Of a DNA stretch of 64,000 bases, positions 54,020 to 64,000 are shown one piece after another (the first letter of the stretch is position 1; each line of letters starts with the position of its first letter). The translations under genes were made by a program, and so were the position numbers. The stretch is from Trematomus loennbergii (taxonomy: Eukaryota > Chordata > Actinopteri > Perciformes > Nototheniidae): positions 4,313,760 to 4,377,759 of the forward strand of contig JAAOOA010000056.1 in NCBI GenBank assembly GCA_012861695.1. Reading direction: 5' to 3'. Below the pieces are notes generated by a model. That model was not told the DNA's origin. It saw only the letters and a list, made by a program, of their open reading frames with translations, and ran no database searches.

Positions 54020-54530
54020 ACAAGTTCTTAATAAAACTGACACTGTTGGACTTGGTACTAGTTGACTGCAACCAGAAATAAAATGAAGTACTTTACTGTG
54101 TACTTTGTGAGTAATCCTCTGTCAGAGTCCCCTCCATAGTACAAAATGCATGTTTTTTGCTATCTTTGATGAATGATAAAAATAAAATGTTACCATTAGT
54201 TCTTAATGAATTGATACGGTTTGACTTTGTATTAGTAAGCCTACTACTAACAATACATTGAAGTACTTTTACTGTGTATTTTTTGAGAAATACTCTGTCA
54301 AAGTCCCCTCCTGTGAACAAAATCAGCACTTCTGCTAAGTTTGATGAGGGAATTCTTTTTTGTTGCCATTAGTTCTTCGTGAGATTGATCCTGTTGGACT
54401 CAGTACTACTGAAACTACCCCCACAAGTACTATGAAGTACTTATTGTGTACTTTCCAGTAATCCTCTGTCAATGTCCCCTCCTGAGTACAAGAATGCATG
54501 TTTTTCTTTTAATAAGCGTTAAAAAACATT
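54020..54530 (+). repeat. Three tandem ~173-base subterminal repeats
   Basis: Each unit carries a TTAGTTCTT-like start, TGTTGGACT or its variant, ATGAAGTACTT, CTCTGTCAAAGTCCCCTCCT and a TTTGATGA-like end. CCCCTCC recurs at 54129, 54304 and 54476. Two further units lie in the right arm in reverse. Confidence 0.7.
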
Positions 54531-54994
54531 TCTTCCTGAGACTGATATTGTTGGACAGAGTATTTTAAGAGGATGGCAGACATGATATCAGCAATACTTC
54601 CAGTCAGTACTCCGGCAGCAGCATTTTCACACCTTGGAAAGTCTTTAGAGTCTGGCCTGGAATGGATAGCTGGTCACAAATATCCTTCAGCAAAGTAACA
54701 CACTCTGTCACATGGTTGCCCTCTTATGATGCTGCTGTCTTTTAATATATAATTATTCCTCTGCCGCTAGTTCGTTCCTCGCAGATTCTTCAGTCTCATC
54801 AGCCTCATCCTTCCATCAGTCCCAGTTAACGCCTCCAGCCCACTTCCAGTATCTGACTCCATATGATATTGTCCTGATGCTGTAAGGGTGATGCCCCATG
54901 ATCACAAAATGACCCCTCTAGAGTGCCAAGGACCTCATATTATGTCTATCATTAATGTTACATCACCCATTACTGTAAATCACTTCCCTCATCA
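54531..54994. other. Centre of the composite element
   Basis: Contains TTAGTCTGGCC-type single-copy sequence; no reading frame recognised. Confidence 0.35.
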
Positions 54995-55239
54995 AACTTA
55001 GAAGAAGTGGCTTGATTTTGTTCTCAGGAGGGGACTTTGACAGAGTATTTCTCAAAAAATACACAGTAAAAGTACTTCAATGTATTGTTAGTAGTAGGCT
55101 TACTAATACAAAGTCAAACCGTATCAATTTCATTAAGAACTAATGGTAACATTTTATTTTGGGTCATTCCAGAATTGGAGGACATTTCATGTCCCCCATA
55201 TAAAAAATCTAATAATCCATGCCCAAAAAGCTAAGACAT

Positions 55240-56228
55240 GCACTTGTTGTGTTAAATCACTCACTGCCTGCCTGGAGGAGATACAGGCGTGGATGAAGCA
55301 AAACTTCCTGAAACTCAACAGCTCCAAGACCGAAGCCATTATAGTTGGCACCCCACACCAGGTTCAGTCATCCACCATCACCACCATCACCTTCTCCGGC
55401 CAGGACATTACCCTCACCTCAATAGTCACCAACCTGGGTGTTAAAATGGACGCCCATCTCACCTTTGAGGCCCACATTAAACAGCTGTGCAAGAACTCCT
55501 TCTATCACCTCAGGAACATCGCCAAACTCCGCCCCGCACTCACTCTGTCCGACGCCGAAAAGCTGGTCCACGCCTTTGTCTCCTCCAGGCTGGACTACTG
55601 CAATGCACTCCTCATCGGGATCCCTAACAAAAGCATCCAGAAGCTCCAGTACATACAGAACAGCGCTGCTAGGATCCTGATGAGGGTGCGCAAATATGAC
55701 CACATCACCCCCATCCTTAAAGCACTGCACTGGCTACCCGTAGAACTGAGGATAGAATTCAAGGTCTCCGTCCTCACCCACCAGTGTGTCCATGGCACTG
55801 CCCCTCCCTACCTCAAGGAACTCCTCACCACCCATACTTCCTTGCGGACCACCCGCTCCAGCAACTCCTACCTGCTCAAATCCCCCAGGACTAAGCTCCG
55901 TACCATGGGAGACCGGGCCTTCTGCTCGGCTGCACCCAGTCTGTGGAACGCTCTCCCCGACCACATGAGAGCACCACAGAGCGTGGAGGCTTTTAAAAAA
56001 GGCCTCAAAACCCACCTTTTCAAAAGAGCCTTTGCCTAGACCCCTTTTACCATCCTTTTATTTATTTATTTTTTTTATTTTTTTTTTATTGCTTTTTATT
56101 AATTCTACCGTGTTGTGTCATGTCTATTTATACTGTTCCTGCTCACCGCCTGTAGCACTTCGGGATTTGAATTTCAAATATGAAGTGCTTTATAAATGGA
56201 ACCCATTATTATTATTATTATTATTATT
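55240..56228 (+). mobile_element. 5'-truncated L2-type LINE, ORF2 C-terminus
   Basis: An open frame to 56039 encodes the RT thumb and C-terminal domain (MKQNFLKLNSSKTEAIIVG, SSRLDYCNALLIG, IQNSAARILM, HWLPVELRIEFKV, GDRAFCSAAPSLWNALP, GLKTHLFKRAFA). Then comes a 3' UTR with GAAGTGCTTTATAAATGGAA and an (ATT)n tail. ACTTGT occurs at both edges and may be the target duplication. No stop in the last 260 codons, so fairly young. Confidence 0.88.
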
Positions 56229-57114
56229 AATAAATACTTGTCTTGAGACAAGATGCATATAAAGTTGTAGAAAAAGTGGTTTCAAAATATTATTTAAAAT
56301 ATCAAATAGCTCTCGAACACCCCCTAAAATTGCCCTTTTCTCTTTGTCCCGTCCCAGCTTCTTGGTGACCAACTTGCATGTCAACTATAACATTTAAAAT
56401 AGGGTTTTTATTTACTTTTTTGGTATTATTCTATTGATATATGTGTCTTGTAATGGTAAAATCAATTTGTTAAATCATAAACACATTTTAAATAACAGTA
56501 ATTTGCACAGAAGGTGTGTCCCTCAACATGCGCACAACCCTGTTACCGAAACCTTTTTAGCTTGGCAGAGGAAGTGAAAAAACTGTTTGTCGCATGACAC
56601 AGTGGAAAGGACATCAGCAAGCCATGTGCTACTACCATGGGTAGACCAAAACTAAGTCCTCTCTTTTATTTGTAATATATTTCCAATCTTGTCACTCTTG
56701 AAGGAGTGTGGCACTCATACAAACGCAACCCTGTTACTCAAATTATGAGACAAAAACAATTAATTTCAAATGTATCTTTCTTTTGTTAAATATATATAAA
56801 TATAAATATAATATAAAGTGTGTCCATTCCTTGACAATAGCATTACATTGTGCAGCTAGCATTAATTCCTGAGGTAAAAGTTAAAATTAGCATTGATTTT
56901 CAACCCTGTTACTTGCAACCCTGTTACTATAATTAGAGTAACAGGGTTAATTCTTCATTGGAAAATATACATTTGATGCCTTAGCTGGGCAAATCACTTT
57001 TTTTTATGGTTTATTATCTGTTTTTCCTAAATACATAACAAAAAATAATAAAATGAAAGGTTCATTTTTCAAAAATGTTGGTGTCTAAATTGTCCTCCAA
57101 TTCTGGAATGACCC
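56229..57114. repeat. Body of the TIR element with AACCCTGTTAC repeats
   Basis: AACCCTGTTAC occurs near 56535, 56728, 56903 and 56918, and inverted (GTAACAGGGTT) near 56938. Otherwise AT-rich and non-coding. Confidence 0.6.
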
Positions 57115-57626
57115 TTTTATCATTCATCAAAGATAGCAAAAAACATGCATTATGTACTATGGAGGGGACTCTGACAGAGGATTACTCACAAAGTACACAG
57201 TAAAGTACTTCCTTTTATTTCTGGTAGCAGTCAACTAGTACCGAGTCCAACAGTATCAGTTTTATTCAGAATGTATGGTAAAATAATTTGTATCACTCAT
57301 TGATATAGCAGGAAAGAAAATGAAGAGCAGCTGATTGACCGAGTGCAGAATCGCTGTATAGTTTAAATCTCCTTAGTTACAATGTTGTCTATTTTAGACA
57401 AAGGCTTATTATATTTACAGCCCTAAGAACATTCATTTTCTGGGCTCAATATGTGTCTTGGCTGTTTTCGTTGTGATCGCTAAATTCAGATGCTGGATCG
57501 CTAGAAACACGCTGTCATCAGGCTGGCAGGGCTGTTCCATGCTCTGCTCAACCTCCCGCCTTCCCAATGGACTCAGTAGTGCCCCCTGCTGCCGTGAGCA
57601 TGTGTGAGTGAGCATGTGTGAGTGTG

Positions 57627-58522
57627 GCCCAATCCCAAACCACGCCCTACACCCTACCCCTACACACTACCCCCTCCGTTTGCGCGTTCGCGCGGAGGGT
57701 CCGCCACATTAAGTGCTGTTCCAAACCAACGAGTGTGGAGAGGTGTGGAGGGGAGTGGGCTATCAAGCCCTCAAATAGCGAGTCTGCATCGGTGCTGACT
57801 TGAGGCCCCGGCTCCACGAGGACGAAAACTGGTTGAATCCGCATATTTCTCATGCGTATAGCCCTCTAAGCTCCACGACGCCGTAAGGGAAACGTAGAAA
57901 CAGACCCCGCAAACGACAACGGGTCCAAAGGTGGATAGATCTGGGAACAGAGCGCTCTGGGGGTCCAACGGGGCCGTGGAGTCGCCTATACGGTCATTCG
58001 TTTTCATAGCCCCGCCTCTCCCCCGCAGGGTTGCTATCGTGCTCCAGTCGCTACTGACCATGCTACAGTTCTTTGTGCAACATCTACATGGAGCTCCTCC
58101 TTGAATTCAGATTATTTATCTTTATCTCGATATGGACATAAACGCGAGTGAAGTCTAATCTGACAGGACGGAGACACGCAGCTCCTGCCGCTGTGATGCA
58201 GCGGGAGCAAACACACACTTCAAGTCAGATCATCACCCTTAGCTATTTTAATTACCTCTCAAACTACCTAAACTAGTTAGAAATATGTTCATTTTTACTG
58301 TCGGGTCACTCATTACAGGATCAGCTGCTGCATGAGACAGACACTGACGCTGTGAGAAGAGAGGGAAAAGAGAGGCTCTGTGTATTTGATGATTATATAT
58401 CATTATATCGTCGTTATTCATTTGTTTTAAAGCTCAATAATAACAATGAAGACCTTTGACCGGCACTTTTATAATTTTGTCCGGAAGATTTAAACTTTAA
58501 TATACGTTGACCGCGAAAAACT
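57627..58522. other. Spacer with MITE ends
   Basis: 57628-57720 holds a CCCAATCCCAAACCACGCCC-type MITE terminus. 57802-57830 carries GGCCCCGGCTCCACGAGGAC, the same end as the palindrome MITE at 58617. The rest is unassigned. Confidence 0.4.
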
Positions 58523-59234
58523 TTTATCAGTGGATGTTTGCTGGAACTACTTTTTAACAGCGTGTTTCCTGACGTACACACACAGCGTGACTCCGGTCAG
58601 GTAGAGACCAGTCTTAGGCCCCGGCTCCACGAGGACAAATACGGCAAAACGCATCGGAGTAACGCAAATGCAACCGCAAAAAACCTTCCGTCCCCACGCA
58701 ATATACACCGGATTGTCAAGCTCCACGAGACGGCTCCGTTTACATCCAAACGCTGGAAAAGCTGCAGTACATATGCCGAACCTGTACGTGGTGCTGTAAC
58801 TTCCTCCAAAACAGCAACTTCCTCCACAAAAGCAGCGAAGAAGTAACTCTGCGCGGATCCCTCGGCCCCCACCCATGGAATAAACAGAAGGGCAGCCATG
58901 ACAACCATTCTTCTTCGCTGCTTTTGTGGAGGAAGTTGCTGCTTTTGTGGAGGAAGTTACAGCACCACGTACAGGTTCGGCATATGTACTGCAGCTTTTC
59001 CAGCGTTTGGATGTAAACGGAGCCGTCTCGTGGAGCTTGACACAATCCGGTGTATATTGCGTGGGGACGGAAGGTTTTTTGCGGTGCATTTGCGTTACTC
59101 CGATGCGTTTTGCCGTATTTGTCCTCGTGGAGCCGGGGCCTAAGACTGGTCTCTACCTGACCGGAGTCACGCTGTGTGTGTACGTCAGGAAACACGCTGT
59201 TAAAAAGTAGTTCCAGCAAACATCCACTGATAAA
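58523..59234. repeat. ~710-base palindrome
   Basis: Arms 58523-58845 and 58909-59234 are near-perfect reverse complements around a 60-base loop. GGCCCCGGCTCCACGAGGAC MITE ends lie inside the arms, but the symmetry extends about 95 bases beyond them. An 18-base unit (TTCCTCCACAAAAGCAGC) is repeated differently in the two arms. Long frames on both strands here are symmetry artefacts. Confidence 0.85.
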
Positions 59235-59287
59235 CTGCGATGTTAACAACTCATGATAACCTCATATTTTTTTAATTTAGGATCATA

Positions 59288-59613
59288 CCATAGACTGTAT
59301 ATATAAATGGACGTAGGGTCCGTGACGTCACCCATAGGATTCTGCAGAGTTGCCGAGAAGCCCTTAGTAGGCGGAGTCGGCCACTAACGGCTCGACAGTG
59401 GCGTCAGAGTCTAACTCCCGCTGCTACATCCTGATCCAAATAAGGCAAAGAGGCGGAGCCGTGGCGGAGACGAGGCGGGACAAGGCGGGACCTTCTGCCA
59501 CGGCCGTCAAGTTCCAGACCTAGCTCAGGCTAAGAAGCTAAGCTAACATGCTCACAGTATTAAGCTAACAACCCAGCTTCCGGTCACTGCTCCTCGTTCC
59601 CGGCGTTCTGAAG
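59288..59613 (+). other. 5' non-coding exon and promoter of the SGNH gene
   Basis: TATATATAAATGG near 59300 could be a TATA box. GC-rich sequence follows to CTGAAG and GTAAGA (donor at 59614). Copy A has a comparable donor (TCTAAG|GTAAGC at 4336). Confidence 0.45.
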
Positions 59614-60120
59614 GTAAGATCCCCTGTAACTTTACAAAACTTGTCCTTTTGATTTAAATGTTCTTGACCACACTATACAATTGTTTTTTAAGTGCTTCAC
59701 CGTTTTTCAGATATAATGTCATTTGTAACAACTTTGTAAACTAGCAGAGATATGGCCAGTGTTGCGTGAATTAGCCTATGGAATTAGCCATAAACTGTGG
59801 CCTATACAGTATGTAAAGGAATTAGCGTATTGTGAATTAAACAAAGCTTTTCCCTATGATTTAACTGTTCTTGATATTACACTATACAAGTTTAAAAACG
59901 CTTGTCCATGATTCAAATATAAACAGTGTAATATGCATGGGCTAACAAATGCAAAATTTGCATATTTATACTTTTTGACCATCAATTGTATATACATTTA
60001 ATCCAACGTTACTGTTTCAACAGCGCTGTGAGAGTATAAATTAAATATGACTGTAGAAAAAGAAAGGCGCTTTTATATTGATTAAACCATTTTTATTTCT
60101 TTCAGCATTAAGAAAAAAAG

Positions 60121-60201
60121 ATGGCAACCTCCTCCACAACCTGTAAGTTGATGGTCCTGGCTTACTTTACATGACTTCAGATGGTTACTATATATATATA
60201 C

Positions 60202-60264
<63 letters not shown>

Positions 60265-61004
60265 TTATACATATATATATATATATATACATATATATAC
60301 ATATATATATATATATATACGTCAGGTGTGATTTCATATGTTATGTTGTATGTTATTGTCAAAGGAACAAAATGAGCAACCCTTTATACTTAATTTGATA
60401 TTCCTCATTATCTGAAGCATTTGTTACTCTCAATTTATTTTCCTCCCATAGTGACTGTATGGATAATCGGAGACAGCTATGTCCGGCGTGGAGCCCAGAG
60501 AGCTACAGAGACCATCGGCAGCAACCTTGGCCTCGACCTTCGCGCCTGCTGGTTCGGTTGGGGTGGACTGCGCTGGAGAGGTCTCCTCCCCTTCTTTTCC
60601 AACTCCCTGCGAGGAAGAGCAGCCCCGGATGTCCTCCTCATCCACTGTGGCGGCAACGACTTGGGGGATGTGCCCAGTGTTCACTTGGTGAATCAGATGA
60701 AGGAGGACCTGCACCAGCTTCACCATCGGCACCCTGGCATGAAGATCATGCTCTCCCAGATCAACCAGAGGTGCGATGGAGGGCTGGTGCAAATCCTGTC
60801 AAAATTGACAAGGCCCGGAAGTTTGTTAACAGTGTTATGGCTTTTGTTCATAGCCTAAATGGTGCCATTGTTGACCACTCCAACATTAGACATGACAGTC
60901 CTGGGCTTTTTTTGCGAGATAGAGTTCATTTCACCCCTAGGGGAAATGATATTTTTTTAAAGTCACTAGCCAATTGCCTGAAAGACCATCTCCAAAGACT
61001 GTGA
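60121..61004 (+). CDS. Transposon-borne SGNH hydrolase-like protein, spliced, one frameshift
   Basis: Coding exon 60121-60142 (MATSSTT) joins 60452-61004 across a GT-AG intron. All SGNH/GDSL blocks are visible: GDS with Ser at residue 16, GWGGLRW at about 43-49, GGND with Asn at 76, and [11 protein letters not shown] with the Asp-His pair near the end. SGNH enzymes are esterases or lipases; the substrate is unknown. Near 60769-60771 one base is missing: the frame up to SQINQ changes to one reading [13 protein letters not shown] through to TGA at 61002. From memory, SGNH domains also occur in CR1-type LINE ORF1 and Ngaro retroelements; neither RT nor recombinase is seen here. Confidence 0.75.
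60185..60320. repeat. (TATACA)n/(TA)n microsatellite
   Basis: Long TA run with interspersed CA steps in the intron of the SGNH gene; frames encoding YIYIYI across it are artefacts. Confidence 0.92.
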
Positions 61005-63221
61005 ACTGCTAAAATGTCAGTATCACTGTTTTTGGATTTGGCCTTTAGAGTATGTTTTCTAAGGCCCTTGCTAAGCCCAGACTGTCATGGCTAATGTTGA
61101 GTTAGATATTACATCTGTAGCCATAACACTGTTAACATGGCTGCTTTTCCTCTTCCCCACATCCCACCCCCCCTCTTCCCCCCAATGGACTCTGTAGCTC
61201 TCCAGGCCCATGCTGGGCATGGCTGTCTGTCAAACTTTTTTTTTTATTTGTTATTATGTTTTTTGTTATTTTATTTGTTAAAATAATTCTGTAAATATTT
61301 AAAATAAATCACATTCATATTTTCACTTCTTTTGTCTACTGCTTACTGAAAATGTTAGCTATCACATCCAAATCTGACTATCAAATGAAAGGATAAGCTA
61401 ACCATACAATACAGAAAACATTACACATTAAGGCTAAAATCTTTTCCCAAGCCGTAGCAGTCTGAAAAGAGTCCCAAGTTTAAAAACACAAAATCTTGAC
61501 AATGAATACTACCTTGTCATTTATCAGTGACAATGCAAACACCAAGAAGGTCTCCCCTAATCCCATGTATTTTGGCATCAAATATTTCATAAGCATACCA
61601 TAGAATGTAATTATGAAATGCAATACCCACAATCCCTACAGGGTCGTAACATCACAGAAAATAATACCTTTTAGAGAGTTTCTAAATTGTTCAGTATGCA
61701 GATAATTATTTGTTTTACAATAGAAACATTTTTCTCAAAATGTTCCCACATGTTGTGAGCATCAACTTTAAATCTTTTGTCAACAAATAAAAAACATCTT
61801 AATTTCCTTTACGACAACATTTTGTTTATAACACCACTACATTAACAATAAGCATAGGAAAATTATAAATGTATAATTTAAGATTGTGCTTTTACTCTAT
61901 ATTTAATCCGATCTATTTCACATTGAAAATGTACGACTTAAGTACACTAGAAAATAAATTAAAGATGTGCAACAACTGTATCAGTAATTAAAATGATATA
62001 ACTTATGTACAGGGTTGGGAGGGCTACTTGCCAAAAACGCAACCAGTAACTTAATGTGAGTATCAAGATATAAAAGTAATGTACTGTAACCTGATAACTT
62101 TATTTTTCTTTTGGATTACCTCAATATCAAATGCAATGCAAATAAACACAGGAGAGAAGAAATATTAATATGATTTTTTTACTTAAATGTATAATATACA
62201 TAAAGCTGACTCAGGCAGTAGGTGTATAGATTCACAATTAAAGTATTAGCCTACAGAACAGTACCGCTTCCAGAGAAGAGAGAACATCTGATCATTTTAC
62301 AACAAACACTATATGCTCTTTTCAGGTTTTGAATAAGATTGTAATCCTGAGTTTCCCTATTATTAAAAAAAGTCAAACTAATCCGATTACATCTTTTCCT
62401 ATGTAACTAAGGATTACACTTTCCTTTTTTTCTATACGTTCTTGATTCGTGTTGGATGTAATCCATTACTACCTAAGCCAATAAAAGTCATAACTTTTGG
62501 AAAATTGTCTCAAGTTATAAATTATGCCTTCAATCTCTTTCACGTGGGGAAGACATCACATTGGCCGAGGCGTTGCAACTTCCCTCAAGCGTCCTACATG
62601 AAAGAAAGATCACATGTTAAAAATGTGTGCACAGACTATTCAGTATGACCCGTCTTAGTTTAAAGCCCACTCACCATGACAAGGTCAATCAGCAATTTTT
62701 ATGTTCAAATGTCTACTGTGAAGGATATCATAAATCCTTAATGCAATCGAATGTAAAACAAAAAAGTTATGATTGATGAAAGTAGTAAATCGGTCAGATT
62801 TGACCCGAAGACAACAGGAGGGTTAATGCCATATTCACTTAATAACGCATGAACAACTTTTACAAATATTTCTATATAGTCTGTGTTGGTAAATGTCATC
62901 TAGGTTGCACATTTCCTGCTGAAATACATGCATACCAAGTTACTGCGTGGCACTTTGGTTTTGATCAAACAGTGTAGTTATAAACGTTACATTCATAATC
63001 AAACGAGACAATCTGCAAGATAATGAGCTATTTGTTGTTATTTGTAATGCTTGTCATTCACACGTTAATAAAATAAAATAAGTACCGATACATAGCAGAA
63101 CAATTGTGGCGATGTTCAGCTTAATAAGCCTTGTTCAACATAATTTATTTAGCTAATACTACAGCGGGCTGCAGGCGAACCAAGTCTGCGTTTCGCTGCA
63201 TTCCTTGATCTCCAGTTATAA
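61005..63221. other. Interior of element B after the SGNH gene
   Basis: AATAAATC near 61305 may be the SGNH poly(A) signal. 61325-61375 matches 5165-5220 of copy A. The remainder is AT-rich and shows no recognisable transposase or exon. Confidence 0.4.
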
Positions 63222-63330
63222 TGCCGGACTCCGCCGCCGGCCGAAGCTAACGGAGCCGCCGGGACGCGCTAGCGAGCTAGCCCCCTGCGGCTCCGTTAGC
63301 TTCGGCCGGCGTGGACTCCGGCGGCCACCA
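63222..63330. repeat. GC-rich perfect hairpin
   Basis: The 25-base stem 63235-63259 (CCGAAGCTAACGGAGCCGC core) pairs exactly with 63287-63311, with a short loop containing GCTAGCGAGCTAGC. An outer weaker stem extends to about 63330. Confidence 0.8.
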
Positions 63331-63785
63331 CTGGGATAATTGGGTCCCCTTTTAACATTTGCTCCCGTTTAGCATTATGGGCGTCACAGCCATATACTAT
63401 AAAAGGCTGAATCATAAACTAAACTGTATATATATATATACACATGTATAAAGGGTTACGTCCTTAGCTGGCTAATAAGCTACATAATAAGCTAAACTAA
63501 CAAGCACACAAACACCTGCTAACGGGATTAACATGTATAATATTATCATTTTACTCACCGAAAAAAGCTGAGAGTAGACTTCTTGGAAGGTCTGTTAGTA
63601 CATTCAACCACACAGCACGACATTTTAATTGTCTGGTATTTGTAACAATATTCCCTAAAAGGCACAATCACCATGAACACGGCTAAAGGGTCAAGTACAG
63701 TAACTACAACTAACTAACGTTGTAGCCTAGCAGAGTTGACAAATTGCTGTTAGCTGACAGTGAGGCACGTACCTGTCCATCAAAG

Positions 63786-64000
63786 TGACCACGCCCTAAT
63801 TTATGCAAAACTTTAAGACCTAATATAAATAAAAGGGTCGCGTTAGAAAACAATTCACTCACAGATTCATAATCACGAAGGTGGAATCTAACTATATACA
63901 TAATAAAATGTATTGGAGCCAGGGCTAGAAACGTTTTTTTCTGCTGTGAAATTGGGCATTTTAACATTGGGGTCTATGGAAATTGCTCCTTTCTGCAGTC
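63786..64000 (+). repeat. Right-hand block of element B
   Basis: Matches 7069-7280 with about ten small differences, and is cut by the window end. Confidence 0.8.

Larger units (their letters stand above)
55161..57114. mobile_element. TIR element inserted in the right arm
   Basis: Perfect 24-bp TIRs beginning GGGTCATTCCAGAATTGGAG at both ends. Comparing with the uninterrupted left arm implies a 3-bp (TTT) target duplication. Its body contains an L2 LINE insertion and repeated AACCCTGTTAC motifs. No transposase. Confidence 0.8.
53401..57626. mobile_element. Composite element with ~1-kb inverted arms
   Basis: Left arm 53401-54350 pairs with right-arm pieces 54995-55160 and 57115-57626; the right arm is split by a 2-kb insertion and the left by a hAT MITE. 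Outer ends share CACACATGCTCACTCACACA. The centre (54350-54995) holds a third subterminal repeat unit. No transposase seen; likely a large non-autonomous DNA element. Confidence 0.75.
59288..64000 (+). mobile_element. SGNH-gene-carrying repeat, copy B
   Basis: The left end, ACCATAGACTGTATATATAA at 59288, and about 240 bases match copy A at 4061. A spliced SGNH gene follows, and the right block (63786-64000) matches 7069-7280. The element runs off the window. The right half shows minus-strand donor-like sites (reverse of TACTCACCG near 63552), hinting at a second gene on -. Confidence 0.65.

Noticed and set aside
58547..59249. Overlapping long frames of up to 180 codons on both strands
   Set aside because: They repeat each other because of the palindrome; no domain or splice evidence.
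60171..60398. YIYIYI-rich open frames
   Set aside because: Translation of a TA/CA microsatellite.

Overview
The window looks like nuclear DNA of a ray-finned, probably percomorph, teleost. It has GT-AG introns, one vertebrate solute-carrier gene spread over 23 kb, and a dense mixture of fish-type mobile elements: hAT, TTAA-target and Harbinger-like elements, DIRS, Ty3/gypsy, L2-type LINEs and a tRNA-derived SINE. Nothing bacterial or plasmid-like is present. Species cannot be named from the sequence.

Host genes. (1) At 3.3-3.9 kb on + are three exons of a gamma-glutamylcyclotransferase (ggct) relic with an altered active-site motif, a lost splice acceptor and an in-frame stop. (2) At 18.74-41.53 kb on + is a complete 11-exon slc6a20 (SIT1-type, Na+/Cl- coupled imino-acid transporter). 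Every splice site is canonical and all 12 membrane segments can be followed, but exons 1, 2 and 9 each lack one base, and a key TM1 glycine codon reads Asp. It is either a recent pseudogene or an assembly with deletion-type errors.

Mobile DNA by region. 0.5-2.3 kb: direct repeat pair. 4.06-7.4 kb: element A, carrying the remnant of an SGNH-hydrolase gene. 7.4-8.5 kb: 5' end and gag of a DIRS-like element with a MITE inserted. 9-16 kb: several MITEs. 16.3-18.2 kb: a 1.9-kb palindrome a few hundred bases upstream of the slc6a20 promoter. Inside slc6a20 introns: L2 tail, hAT (8-bp target duplications), two TTAA MITEs, a Harbinger-like MITE, a decayed gypsy integrase, and an inverted pair flanking a complete but pol-deleted gypsy element with LTRs, PBS, PPT and target duplication. 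42.8-45.5 kb: an inverted pair and a THAP-domain exon fragment. 45.7-53.4 kb: a nearly full-length gypsy element on -. 53.4-57.6 kb: a long-inverted-repeat element with nested hAT MITE, TIR element and L2 LINE. 58.5-59.2 kb: a palindrome. 59.3 kb to the window end: element B, a much better copy of the SGNH element, with a spliced SGNH hydrolase gene whose catalytic blocks are all visible.

Most striking points: the SGNH gene carried by a repeated element with spliced structure and two copies here; the decaying or mis-assembled slc6a20; the gag-protease-integrase deletion derivative of a young gypsy element; and the unusual number of large palindromes. Single missing bases recur in otherwise intact frames (slc6a20 three times, SGNH gene, gypsy pol), so base-level accuracy should be confirmed before any of these is called a pseudogene. 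All similarity statements come from reading the sequence and from memory of the families; no database search was run.
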